Origin: Nitrososphaerota archaeon
Lineage (GTDB): Archaea > Thermoproteota > Nitrososphaeria > Nitrososphaerales > Nitrosopumilaceae
NCBI GenBank assembly: GCA_028867735.1
Contig: JAGWFW010000002.1
Coordinates: 1-64,000 of the forward strand
Direction of reading: 5' to 3'
DNA: 64,000 bases
The notes below the pieces were generated by a model that saw only the letters and a list, made by a program, of their open reading frames with translations, made no database searches and was not told where the DNA came from. The translations under genes and the position numbers were made by a program. Shown here piece after piece: positions 51,156-60,228 of the stretch (within the stretch, counting starts at the first letter, position 1; each line of letters opens with the position of its first letter).

Positions 51156-51332
51156 TTATTCACTCCCATGTGGTCGCAATAGCGAGATACTCCACAACTT
51201 CGGATATGCTAAGTTCTCCTGCCAAGAAAAGAACCATGGCGACCCCACCAAAAAAGAAAAGCCCCAGTAATAACCACGATCTGAATTACCACAAGGGCAT
51301 ACTTTACACGCTTTACGTATCGCATCGCTCAT
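51156..51332 (-). pseudogene. Possible decayed small membrane protein
   Basis: From ATG 51332 the frame starts SDAIRKACKVCPCGNSDRGY with three cysteines and then becomes unlikely sequence. After a shift near 51260 another frame gives GGVAMVLFLAGELSISEVVE, a good membrane helix, to TGA 51160-51162. Either a frameshifted gene or chance. Confidence 0.25.
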
Positions 51333-51407
51333 TTTTCTACTTCTTTTTCTGCATCTGAGCAAAATCTACAATTCTTCCAGATACGCCAACAACGGCAGAA
51401 GTGTGGT

Positions 51408-52259
51408 TTAGTATACGTTCTCTGAATTTGTCCAGCACAGCTCAAACAGCATGTGCATGGAGGCAATCAGTGAAGGTGAATCTGCCCACATGGCAAAAAC
51501 GTTGTGCGAAGGGTGATCGGAATTTCTGAGGAAGAACAGGACCTCGTCAGAGTCGCGAATCAGAAAACACAGGTTTCCCCATCTATTGCCTGGCATTATC
51601 CTTATCTTGTTTCTGTCTATTTGTTTTGCATGCTCTGGCATTCTCTGGGTGGGAGAAATTATCACCTTGAAATCTGCAGCCGAGCTTGATAATAATTCAA
51701 GAAAATCCGCATAATAAAATCTTGCGAAGTCCTTTTCAGTGCAAAAAAGAAATATTTCCTCCCGCGTCTGGCCTATCATGTTTTTGATCTTGCTGTTGAT
51801 TTGCGGTGTACCCTGAAGCATCTGCATCTTTTCTTTTCTTGTCTCGCTTGTCTCCACTATGAAAGCTGGAATGCCGTTCCATAATTCGGTCAGTTCCTGC
51901 TCCTGCATTGCCAGGATCTTAACTTTTTCCTGCTCGGATTTTACAAGCGTCACAATTGCATCACCAATTGGCAGTGTAGAATATCGTACGGGCGTGGAAA
52001 ATTCCGCAGTTACAATCCCCTTGTTTTGTAACGTATTGATGATAAAATATGTCTCAGTCCTTGGTATGTCAAGCGCCTTTGATGTCTCAGGCGCGCTCTT
52101 TGGGCCGTATTTGCCAAGATAGATGAATACCTTGGCCTGGTTCTGGCTCAGGCCAAACTTTAGAAGCTCTCCCTTCACCTGCTCCATCTTTGCTTTGTAC
52201 GGGTATAGTTTGGATTCCGAATCGGAGAGAAAGACTGATGTTATTTCTTGGTCCTGCAA
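51408..52259 (-). CDS. TrmB-type transcriptional regulator, paralogue of 47025-47885
   Basis: A 283-residue protein starting at TTG 52259. Winged helix: KFGLSQNQAKVFIYLGKYGP, KSAPETSKALDIPRTETYFI, INTLQNKGIVTAEFSTPVRY. C-terminal region: VIISPTQRMPEHAKQIDRNK, LCFLIRDSDEVLFFLRNSDH. Nearly collinear with the first TrmB protein. The two bracket the eroded island. Effector unknown. Confidence 0.82.
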   Translation of the reverse strand: MQDQEITSVFLSDSESKLYPYKAKMEQVKGELLKFGLSQNQAKVFIYLGKYGPKSAPETSKALDIPRTETYFIINTLQNKGIVTAEFSTPVRYSTLPIGDAIVTLVKSEQEKVKILAMQEQELTELWNGIPAFIVETSETRKEKMQMLQGTPQINSKIKNMIGQTREEIFLFCTEKDFARFYYADFLELLSSSAADFKVIISPTQRMPEHAKQIDRNKIRIMPGNRWGNLCFLIRDSDEVLFFLRNSDHPSHNVFAMWADSPSLIASMHMLFELCWTNSENVY

Positions 52260-52458
52260 CTAGTAAGTGGATCTGATACTGTAATATAACAAGCAGGATG
52301 GATTCATCAGTAAGCGTTCTCAGAAAAACTTAAAACAAATGAACAGTGTTTGCCTGTGTTTGTGTCTTGCTTGTGGAAATTCCACTGCATCTAAGATTAG
52401 TGCTTTTACAAAAAACATGAAAAGTATGTTGAGTTTTTGCAGTGGAGGTATTCTGTCT

Positions 52459-52683
52459 TTAATCCGAGGTGCGATTGATTCTTTCAGCCAGCGTCAGCTT
52501 TGCGTTGGCAATGTCCCATAACGTGTTTTCAATTCTGGCCAGGTGCTCGTTTATCCCTTTTATGTCGCTTTTCAGAGAACGCAGCTTGATTGCCTCGACT
52601 TCAAGTGTTATGTCTGAAAGATATTCTGTAAATGCTTCAGAAAATGAGATGCCTTTTTGATTGAGTGCAAGTTCGCGAACCAT
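52459..52683 (-). CDS. Small coiled-coil protein
   Basis: A 74-residue helical protein (SEAFTEYLSDITLEVEAIKL, RSLKSDIKGINEHLARIENT, LWDIANAKLTLAERI) with heptad spacing. No other motif. Starts the run of coiled-coil genes before the pilus locus. Function unknown. Confidence 0.55.
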   Translation of the reverse strand: MVRELALNQKGISFSEAFTEYLSDITLEVEAIKLRSLKSDIKGINEHLARIENTLWDIANAKLTLAERINRTSD

Positions 52684-52834
52684 TTCTCTACTGGTGTATA
52701 CGTTCTGTGATGTATAAAAATACCATCTGCCACTAGTGGAAATGAGAATGGCATCTGATCCACTTTTGATGGCAAATTCTCCTTTTTTGGAAAACGGTTA
52801 TGGATTTTGTTAACCTAAAATTTTTCTAAAACCT

Positions 52835-53578
52835 TCAATCTAAGAATCTTCTGAAACTATCGTACTCGTTTTGAGTAAGATCACTTTTTCCCTTGGAGCC
52901 TAACGTCTCTTTCATCTTTTCAAATTTTTCTGCAAGCAGTGACAGGTCTATCGGATGTCCTGTCTCATCGTTTTTCAAATCGATGTAATGTTTTACTCTC
53001 TCTTCGAATCTGTCCGGGGTGATCTCTTTGATCAAGACCTCGCCGGTAGTTATGATTTTTGCCATGCGTTCTCTTTCTTTTTGTTCCAAGTTCTTTTTTT
53101 CATCCTCGATTGTCTGTCTGTGGTTTTCATAACCAGTCTTGATGTCTTTAAGCTGGGTCTCTAGTTTTGTAAGAACATCCTTTACCATTTCAGAAGACAC
53201 CTGTTTGCCATCTTGAACCGTTTCTGTATTTTTCATCTCTGTGTTTTTCTGGTGTGAGCCTGATTCATCAGATGATTGGTCTGCAACCACTTTTAAGATA
53301 ACTGGTTTTGAAACCTTTTTTGCCACCAGTCCAAATCCTACAAAACCGATTCCAGCCAAGGTCAGTCCTATTAACAAATACTGGCTGGCAGATATTATGA
53401 CGCTGAGATGCGGGTATCCCATCTGGTGTAGCATTGTCACACTACTTAGAGAATTGCCTCCCGTTATAGAGGCAACAAAACTGTGTGCCGTTTGAGACAG
53501 AAAACTCGGTGCATAAAAATATGATATGATTGAAAAAATCACAAGTATGGTGCCTCCAATTGTCCACCAGAGTCTCAT
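52835..53578 (-). CDS. Two-span membrane protein with cytosolic coiled coil
   Basis: A 247-residue protein. Two membrane spans at about 5-25 and 70-95 surround a Ser/Thr-rich extracytoplasmic loop. The remainder is a cytosolic charged region with a coiled coil (LTKLETQLKDIKTGYENHRQ, TIEDEKKNLEQKERERMAKI) and a C-terminal helical part (LSLLAEKFEKMKETLGSK, EYDSFRRFL). ATG 53578 is preferred to the upstream in-frame ATG at 53626 because a GATATTAATTTT element precedes it. Unknown function. Confidence 0.6.
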   Translation of the reverse strand: MRLWWTIGGTILVIFSIISYFYAPSFLSQTAHSFVASITGGNSLSSVTMLHQMGYPHLSVIISASQYLLIGLTLAGIGFVGFGLVAKKVSKPVILKVVADQSSDESGSHQKNTEMKNTETVQDGKQVSSEMVKDVLTKLETQLKDIKTGYENHRQTIEDEKKNLEQKERERMAKIITTGEVLIKEITPDRFEERVKHYIDLKNDETGHPIDLSLLAEKFEKMKETLGSKGKSDLTQNEYDSFRRFLD

Positions 53579-53784
53579 TATATGATCGACTGGAAGAAAA
53601 TTAATATCAACTTGTTTGTAACACAAAGTGACATATTGTTCTACAAATGAAACCTCTTTTCATACTGGCATGCCAGGTCTCCACAAGGTGTCTTTTCATC
53701 GCACAAATATCTTGGATGCTATTGTGTGTCTTGATAGGAGAAAACTAGCTTATAATGCAGCCATAAAACGATTTGCATGCAAAA

Positions 53785-54321
53785 TCAAATTTGGATTTCA
53801 CTTGGATGTTCTATGCCAATTTTGAACACAGACCTGTATGCGAACTTGGTGTGTGGGGACGATGGTTTTGTAAATGCCATGTCTAGGAGCAAGTCGCGGC
53901 CAAGAAAAGCCGTGCAGCCAAGGTCTTTTTTTACTCCCCTTGAAACAAGACCGTCTACTGATTCTTTGATTTTTCCAAGTTTTTCCATTCGTGATTTTGC
54001 GTCTTCGAGGGCCTTGAAGCAAATCTCGAGTTCTCCCCTCAGCCCTATTCCGTCATAGATGAAGACTCCGCCCATGTCATGCCAGCTGCCTTTCTGGTCC
54101 TTCTTTTTTACCTGCTTTTTTTTCTTGGGGTCTGCAGGCTCGGCAATCTTTTCCCTGAGGTCGGAAAGATCTGATTCGTTGGACGAATCGTTTATTCTCA
54201 GTTTTTCTCCGATTGTCTTGGAATACTCCTCTAATCTGCGCTTTAGCTCCTCCAGATCCTTTTCTAGCGACGACTTGAACGCCATGATGTTGCGAAATGA
54301 CACTAGTTTTCCTTCTTCCAT
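53785..54321 (-). CDS. Coiled-coil protein of unknown function
   Basis: A 178-residue soluble protein. The first half is coiled coil (LEKDLEELKRRLEEYSKTIG), then a Lys-rich linker (DPKKKKQVKKKDQKGSW), then a globular alpha/beta part (GGVFIYDGIGLRGELEICFK, DGLVSRGVKKDLGCTAFLGR). It follows the next gene by 2 bp on the same strand, so the two form an operon. Unknown function. Confidence 0.55.
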   Translation of the reverse strand: MEEGKLVSFRNIMAFKSSLEKDLEELKRRLEEYSKTIGEKLRINDSSNESDLSDLREKIAEPADPKKKKQVKKKDQKGSWHDMGGVFIYDGIGLRGELEICFKALEDAKSRMEKLGKIKESVDGLVSRGVKKDLGCTAFLGRDLLLDMAFTKPSSPHTKFAYRSVFKIGIEHPSEIQI

Positions 54322-54323
54322 GT

Positions 54324-54818
54324 CTAGCTGCCTGCCTTTTCAAAGTGTAGAGACTCGTTTCCTATCAGCATCTCCTCTGCGTTGGTTCCGGGAAGTCGCT
54401 TTAGTGCCTTGGTGCTTTCCCGCAGGAATGATATCTTCTTGCTCTTTGAGATTCTGTCTGACCTTGTCAGGCCTATTACCTGGGGAATCGCATACTGTAG
54501 GACTTTGGATGCTTCGTCCAGTGTGAGCTGATCAAATCTCTTTTGCTCTGATTTGTAATCGGGTTTTATTATTACGATGTCAAGGACGGGGGTTAGCGTG
54601 GCCCTTGAGTTTTCTGGAAGGTTTAGGATTCTTGGATCTAAATCAATGGAAAAACCGAGATACGCGGTGATTATCTTGAGTGAGTTGTACAGGTCGTCTG
54701 TCACGTTGGACTTTTCCTTTTCCAGCTCGTATACCTGTACTGCCTCGTCGACTAGCTCCTCCATGGACTTTACTGCAGACGCTAGGTCGTCATCGCTTAC
54801 ATTAGCTTCCGTTGACAT
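54324..54818 (-). CDS. Helical protein of unknown function, first of a two-gene operon
   Basis: A 164-residue acidic protein: SAVKSMEELVDEAVQVYELE, LYNSLKIITAYLGFSIDLDP, VLDIVIIKPDYKSEQKRFDQ, LDEASKVLQYAIPQVIGL. ATG 54818 (STEANV) is chosen over ATG 54824. Two bp separate it from the coiled-coil gene. No family recognised. Confidence 0.55.
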   Translation of the reverse strand: MSTEANVSDDDLASAVKSMEELVDEAVQVYELEKEKSNVTDDLYNSLKIITAYLGFSIDLDPRILNLPENSRATLTPVLDIVIIKPDYKSEQKRFDQLTLDEASKVLQYAIPQVIGLTRSDRISKSKKISFLRESTKALKRLPGTNAEEMLIGNESLHFEKAGS

Positions 54819-55087
54819 TATCAAAAAATGGGCTTTTTTGAATAAAGAAGATGTGTATGTAACTTGGAATTACAATCAAATTGACATAATTCTGATATCA
54901 ATCTGAAAAATTTGCTACAAAAGGAAGATTTTGTCCATGTGGAAGATCGAATCTAGTGTTAGAATTGTGAGATTTACCAAAAAGCAGTGTGAAAGCAGAA
55001 CTGGTCTTCCAAGCTGTAAAAAAGAATAGTGTGAATTAGTACTTGCCGAACGGTCATGGTGACGCAGTACAACACTGGCCGATTAAT

Positions 55088-56425
55088 CTAAGGCGTTGTA
55101 ATTCCTATGAACGGGATCGTCTGGGCGTAACCTGTTCCTCCCACGCCGTATTTGTTGTTAGAAAAACTGCCAGTTATGACTACAAAACCAATGTAATCGC
55201 TACCAGAAGCTAACTGGTTAAAATTAGAATTGTTCGGACCTGTAGCAGCGAAGAAAACCGTAGTCGTCTTATTATATGGAAGTGATAGGCAGTAGTCTCC
55301 ATTACTACAACTACTTCCATATGATGTATCTGACAGGCTGGGTGAAGGACCTGGTTTAATAGTCCCAACTATCGAGAATGGTTGATTGTTTTTCTGAGCG
55401 TTTCCTGGATATTCTACAACAAAAAAGAAGATCTCACTATGTTGAGAAAGCCATAATGTAGTACCTCCGCCAGTTGAGTTGTTATTAGTCATATTGAGGT
55501 AAAAACCTGTGTTTGTGTTCCCATTCAAGGTCCAACCACTTTGCCAGTTGTTTCCTTGCGTCCACCTGAATGATTCGTATTCTAGCGTAACTAATCCGGC
55601 TGCGGAAGCAATAGCGCTATTAATGGAGTTCTGACTGACAGATACAGCTGCTACCGCCACAGTGGCCTGAACGGACTGTCCTGGATATCCATTTTTGAGC
55701 TGTGCCTGATATGCGCAATTCGTATTTGTCGCACCCGTGATGGTTATTGGCCATGAAAATACTACGCTTCCTCCAGGGGACAAGGTACCAATTTTTGCGG
55801 GTGATACCGTGCCTAGATTGCAGCTAGTGGCATTACTTGATACAAGGGAGGGCGTCTGCGGACTAACGTTGATCAACGTCCCAGTACTGTTGTTTGTCAC
55901 AATCAAAACCAATTGAGACTTGAAGCCACTTGGAACCGTTGGAGGCATAGCCATAAGCTGCAGGTTTAGAGGTGCGGTATTCGGGGAGTTGACAAAGAAT
56001 TGTTGAAAATTTCCTCTTGATGTTACCAATTTGACATTGTAGGAATTTGATTGATTAACAAACACGGGTATGTTCTGTCCTATGTTTGTCAGCACCCCGC
56101 CTGGTGCGACAAAATTGTTTGTTGGAACATAACTGTTCACCCAATCAGTTGTCGTTGTATTTTGAATCCACATTTTTGTAAACTGGATTGGAAGGCTGCC
56201 TGTATTTGCAACTGTTACGTCGAGCTTCCCATTAGGAACCGTCACGCTTGAGATCTGGAATTTTTCCTTGTCCACATCGGTCAGCTGCTGGTTTTTTACA
56301 AGAACAGACTGGTTAAAGTTGTTTAGGATTCCCATGCTGTATGAGATGTATGCTATGGTGGTTGTCAGCGCAATTATGGCAAAAACCATTCCAACTACGC
56401 TAGCAATTCCTCGTCTTGTTCTCAT
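55088..56425 (-). CDS. Large type IV prepilin-like protein
   Basis: A 445-residue protein with a class III (type IV pilin) signal: TRRG6 just before I7, then a hydrophobic helix to about residue 30 (IASVVGMVFAIIALTTTIAY). The large ectodomain is beta-rich with many Asn-x-Ser/Thr sequons. Being longer than a pilus subunit, it may be a tip or adhesin subunit. Its start overlaps the stop of the smaller prepilin by 4 bp. Confidence 0.8.
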   Translation of the reverse strand: MRTRRGIASVVGMVFAIIALTTTIAYISYSMGILNNFNQSVLVKNQQLTDVDKEKFQISSVTVPNGKLDVTVANTGSLPIQFTKMWIQNTTTTDWVNSYVPTNNFVAPGGVLTNIGQNIPVFVNQSNSYNVKLVTSRGNFQQFFVNSPNTAPLNLQLMAMPPTVPSGFKSQLVLIVTNNSTGTLINVSPQTPSLVSSNATSCNLGTVSPAKIGTLSPGGSVVFSWPITITGATNTNCAYQAQLKNGYPGQSVQATVAVAAVSVSQNSINSAIASAAGLVTLEYESFRWTQGNNWQSGWTLNGNTNTGFYLNMTNNNSTGGGTTLWLSQHSEIFFFVVEYPGNAQKNNQPFSIVGTIKPGPSPSLSDTSYGSSCSNGDYCLSLPYNKTTTVFFAATGPNNSNFNQLASGSDYIGFVVITGSFSNNKYGVGGTGYAQTIPFIGITTP

Positions 56426-56946
56426 GGAGGCGCCCCCTGTGTCGTGTATATGGAACCTCGTGCGGTAGTGACTGTAATGGTGTCAGGGCTCTTGCTCTTC
56501 CAAATTGTACCGGTTGGAAGTTCAGCCGAGATGGTATATGACTTTTGTGACAAAATACTGGCAGGAAGAGATGCTCGACTTGGAGAATAGTGATTTATGA
56601 CTGTACCATTGACCTGAATCTGGTTTACTGTAACCCCAACGGTTCCTGTATTTGTCAGAGTCACGTTTATGACGTTATTTCCATTTGTAGTGTTGCAGCT
56701 ATGGCAAAATATGATGTTTTCTATGGACAAACTCTCGGTGATTTTGTTTGTGTCGTTTGATGCCGTAGTGGATAATGCAGTTTCAAAAACCTTGAGATTG
56801 CCGTTTGACCACGCAACTAGAGCACTGCCAAGAACTGCAACCGTTGTCAGCATTAACGCTGTTGTTATAATCGTAGCCAGACCCCTTCTGCAGGAAACTC
56901 TGAACCCAGTTGGATTCTTTTTGTTGAATCTGGTAATGTCAGACAT
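56422..56946 (-). CDS. Type IV prepilin-like protein
   Basis: A 174-residue protein. The signal is FRVSCRRG22 followed by L23 and a hydrophobic helix (LATIITTALMLTTVAVLGSA); the ectodomain is beta-rich (IFCHSCNTTNGN, VINVTLTNTGTVGVTVNQIQ). It is processed by a prepilin peptidase and held by its helix. Middle gene of three: 4 bp after the upstream gene and 4 bp overlapping the larger prepilin. Confidence 0.8.
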   Translation of the reverse strand: MSDITRFNKKNPTGFRVSCRRGLATIITTALMLTTVAVLGSALVAWSNGNLKVFETALSTTASNDTNKITESLSIENIIFCHSCNTTNGNNVINVTLTNTGTVGVTVNQIQVNGTVINHYSPSRASLPASILSQKSYTISAELPTGTIWKSKSPDTITVTTARGSIYTTQGAPP

Positions 56947-56950
56947 GCTG

Positions 56951-57493
56951 CTAAACCGTACGTATTTTCTGTTCCTGGATTAGAGACTGGGAAGACTCAA
57001 TCTCTCTATCAGTCTGTTTTTCAGTATCTGAAACGTCATCGATTAATTTTACATCATCCAATAATTCCGTCTCGGCATGTCTTTCTTCATCCTTCTCCAA
57101 GGGTGATGTCAGGTTGCGCTGACCTGCTTTTGCAATGTCTGCCAATTTGTAGGCAGGACATGGTATCTGCATGGTCTTTGATGTTATGTATATGAATGGA
57201 AAGATCTCCTGGTAGAGAGTGTTTACCACACGCGGTATGTTTTTCTCATCATTGCCAAGACGGTCTGACATTTCCTGCGCGTTTCCATAAATCGTTGCAA
57301 ACCCATCCATGCTTATTTTTACATTTGTCGGGTTTGAGAGCAGGACAAACTTGTATTTCAGCCTGACATACCCCTCCTCGTTTTCCACCTCGTCAATTGA
57401 GGCTTCAATGTCGTATTTTGTAAAAGAACAATCATCCTTCAGCTTTGTTACCAAAAACGAGTTTATCTCTATCTTCTGATGCATTTTATACAT
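56951..57493 (-). CDS. Possible SecB-like protein in the pilus operon
   Basis: A 180-residue soluble protein. The first 130 residues (DIEASIDEVENEEGYVRLKY, KFVLLSNPTNVKISMDGFAT, VVNTLYQEIFPFIYITSKTM, QIPCPAYKLADIAK) resemble SecB-type chaperone folds: a beta sheet followed by two helices and a Pro-rich end. The last 45 residues are acidic and disordered. Being first in the prepilin operon, it may escort prepilins. This is a fold guess, not a firm identification. ATG 57484 is an alternative start. Confidence 0.5.
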   Translation of the reverse strand: MYKMHQKIEINSFLVTKLKDDCSFTKYDIEASIDEVENEEGYVRLKYKFVLLSNPTNVKISMDGFATIYGNAQEMSDRLGNDEKNIPRVVNTLYQEIFPFIYITSKTMQIPCPAYKLADIAKAGQRNLTSPLEKDEERHAETELLDDVKLIDDVSDTEKQTDREIESSQSLIQEQKIRTV

Positions 57494-57567
57494 GTCTAGA
57501 AAGAGTTCTGAAAACTTAACCCCCTGTCTGTAGTTTGATGGTACACATCACACATGATTAGACGCAG

Positions 57568-58593
57568 TTGCACACGAATCCTGTGAACGGCAGGGATCTT
57601 GAACCAGGACACCAAATGAAGGAGGTCAGCACATCAAAGGTAAGCAACGAGAATTTTTCGCTAAACATACAGGTATCAAAATTCAAGAAAAGCAACAGCG
57701 AGCTTTCAAAAAACTATGACATCAAAAAATATCTGGACCCGTACAGGTTCTCATTTTCATCAGATATCTCAGAGCTTATACCAAGGGATACTCCGCCGTA
57801 CCTTGACAACGGAGAGCGCTATGTGGAAAGGATTGCAAGGTCGCTTGCCTTCTTCAAGCAGTGCGCCCTTATCGGTCCGAGCGGAACTGGCAAAACCCAC
57901 ATTGTGTATCTCGTGGCAGAGCTTGGCGGACTGCCGTTATGGGAGATAAACTGCGGCCTGCAGACGTCTGTCTTTGACCTCTTTGGAAGATATGTCGGCC
58001 TTGGAAAGGAAAACTGGATAGACGGATTGATAACGTCGTGGTGCAGACATGGCGGAATACTGTATCTTGATGAGGCCAACATGATGAAGCAGGATATCGC
58101 AACAAGGCTTAACCCAATACTTGACCAGAGGGGTCACATGGTTCTGACCGAAAAAGACAACGAGGTAATCTCGCGTCACAATGATGCATTTTTGATAATA
58201 AGCATGAATCCTGTCTCGTCGGAATTTGCCGGAACAAAGCCAATCAATGCCGCAATGAGGCGAAGAATGAGTGTCTGGCTGAATTTTGATTATATGAGCG
58301 TAGGCCAGAAAATTGACGAAAAGGAGATTGATCTTGTGGAAAAAAAGGCAGAGGTAAGTAGAGATGACGCCGAAAAAATAGTAAGGGTTGGTGCTGAGCT
58401 TAGAACCCAGTACAAGTCAGGTGAGATCCCATATGGTCCTTCTGTCGGGGATTTGATAAACTGGGCCAGACTGATACATGATGGTACGCCTCTAAAAGAT
58501 GCAGCAGAAGAAACCATTGTTGCACTCACAAGCGATGACCTTGATGTTCAGGACATGGTTCGAAAGATAATACGCAAAGTAGCTGGACCTTGA
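57568..58593 (+). CDS. MoxR-type AAA+ ATPase
   Basis: A 341-residue AAA+ protein of the MoxR/CbbQ group. Walker A at about residues 103-110 (GPSGTGKT), Walker B and sensor in GGILYLDEANMM and FLIISMNPVSS, then an Arg-rich AMRRRMSVWLNF and a helical lid (IPYGPSVGDLINWARLIHDG). It couples ATP to remodelling of partner proteins together with a VWA protein. The start could be TTG 57568, GTG 57583 or ATG 57616. Overlaps the VWA gene by 4 bp. Confidence 0.85.
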   Translation: MHTNPVNGRDLEPGHQMKEVSTSKVSNENFSLNIQVSKFKKSNSELSKNYDIKKYLDPYRFSFSSDISELIPRDTPPYLDNGERYVERIARSLAFFKQCALIGPSGTGKTHIVYLVAELGGLPLWEINCGLQTSVFDLFGRYVGLGKENWIDGLITSWCRHGGILYLDEANMMKQDIATRLNPILDQRGHMVLTEKDNEVISRHNDAFLIISMNPVSSEFAGTKPINAAMRRRMSVWLNFDYMSVGQKIDEKEIDLVEKKAEVSRDDAEKIVRVGAELRTQYKSGEIPYGPSVGDLINWARLIHDGTPLKDAAEETIVALTSDDLDVQDMVRKIIRKVAGP

Positions 58594-60176
58594 ATCTGGA
58601 AAAGGATAATGATTTTTTTGCGTACGTGTATGATGCATTCAGCAAGTTTGCACAGAAAAAACCCGAACTGACAAATCTCAGATTCTCAAGAAAAATAGAC
58701 TATCCTCTGATAAACCGTTTACCAGAAGTGTCAATTATTATGCCTTTACCCAGATTCAAAAACGAACTATTTTTTTTCGAAGGCTTTACATTTGAAAATA
58801 CTTTGGAGCAAAGACATGTTCTCTGGTCGCTTTTTCTTGCATCACTTTACCATCTTGCCGCACATGCCGCAGTTTCCAGATATGGAATATATGAAAAATG
58901 GATGAAAAACAAGACACGTGACATTTGCATCAGGGTGATAGATTTCATTGAAGATCTGGCAGTTGAAAAATACACCATGTCGACATATCCAGAAATCTGG
59001 AAGAGCATGCTGGAAATGAACAAAAAATTTGCTGAACTGGAAAAGCATGCACCTAAAACTGGTAATTATTACAAAGCAATTATTCCAAAATCATGCAATA
59101 TCAAGAACCAAAACATGTTAAACAAAATAACGGCGTCTATAAACCAGATGGACGCAGGTGGTATCCATTATGGGGAAAAAGTATTGGAGATCGCAGATTT
59201 GCTCTACAAAAACCGCCAATTACTGCCTAAAACAAGGCTTCCGTATTGTGAATCTGATGACAACAATGCCGATATCGTGCTGCCTAAAAAAATAAACTTG
59301 AAATTTGAATTTGACGATGAATTTAGCGAAATGGCATACAAGTTGGATGATCTGTGGGAAGTAAACGAACAGTCAAGAATCAGACTCGTCAAACAATATG
59401 GACGTCATATGAAAGGTCTTCATTTTGATTCCATAGTGACATCGCAGGAAGACCTTCCAGAATTTATTCGAGTTAGGGAGAAAATACTTCCGATGCTACG
59501 ACGGATTCGCCAGCAGATACGTATGATCGTAAACCTGACAGATTCGCCAAAGATGGATGAGGTTGGGATTGTAGATATGCAAATGGCAATTCAAGCCATT
59601 GCATCAAAAGGAAGATTGACTGAAGTTTTTGAACACAATGAAGACAGGAGGGCAGAAGAGGCCTGGGTGATTTTGATAGACAAGAGTGCAAGCATGCGCC
59701 TGCGGTTTGATCATATCAAGGAATTTGCAGTATGCGTTGCAGAGGCAGCAAACGAACTTGCAGGAAGGCCTGATGCGTGGGCCATGTACAGCTTTGACAA
59801 CAACTTTCAGATCCTAAAGGATTTCAGGGAAAAGTATGGACAGAGGGTTCAGGCTAGGCTTGGAGGTCTGCAAAACAGCGGACTCTCGTTGCTGCCCGAT
59901 GCAATCGAGCTTTCATACAAAATGCTTGCTGCAGACCAGAGGGAAAAAAAGTATCTCTTTGTAATTACCGACGGACACGCTTCTGGCTATGAAAGAATTC
60001 AGGAGCATTTTTCAAAAATTGCAAAAAAAGTGGAAATATCAGGAATAACTCTGGTGGCGATAGGCGTTTCAAAAGCCACATCCAAGAGATTTCGAAACAG
60101 TGCGCGTGGAACAGACCTGAAACAACTTGTAGCCAAATTCATCACTGCTTATAGGACTGCGTCCTCTGATATGTAA
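58590..60176 (+). CDS. VWA-domain protein, MoxR partner
   Basis: A 528-residue protein starting at TTG 58590. The N-terminal two thirds are mostly helical and of unknown fold. A von Willebrand A domain covers about residues 355-525: the MIDAS motif Asp364-x-Ser366-x-Ser368 in VILIDKSASMRLRF, FVITDGHASGYERI, and ITLVAIGVS. A CbbO/NorD-like partner for the ATPase upstream, with a metal-dependent binding site for a protein partner. Overlaps the ATPase by 4 bp. Confidence 0.85.
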   Translation: MNLEKDNDFFAYVYDAFSKFAQKKPELTNLRFSRKIDYPLINRLPEVSIIMPLPRFKNELFFFEGFTFENTLEQRHVLWSLFLASLYHLAAHAAVSRYGIYEKWMKNKTRDICIRVIDFIEDLAVEKYTMSTYPEIWKSMLEMNKKFAELEKHAPKTGNYYKAIIPKSCNIKNQNMLNKITASINQMDAGGIHYGEKVLEIADLLYKNRQLLPKTRLPYCESDDNNADIVLPKKINLKFEFDDEFSEMAYKLDDLWEVNEQSRIRLVKQYGRHMKGLHFDSIVTSQEDLPEFIRVREKILPMLRRIRQQIRMIVNLTDSPKMDEVGIVDMQMAIQAIASKGRLTEVFEHNEDRRAEEAWVILIDKSASMRLRFDHIKEFAVCVAEAANELAGRPDAWAMYSFDNNFQILKDFREKYGQRVQARLGGLQNSGLSLLPDAIELSYKMLAADQREKKYLFVITDGHASGYERIQEHFSKIAKKVEISGITLVAIGVSKATSKRFRNSARGTDLKQLVAKFITAYRTASSDM

Positions 60177-60228
60177 GTGAAAAATACATACTAGATCAGA
60201 TAACCCGGTTGTTACCAATTCTGGTAAG

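Noticed and set aside
54937-55029. 30-codon frame starting MWKIESSVRIVRFTKKQ
   Set aside because: No promoter, family or neighbour support; short enough to arise by chance.
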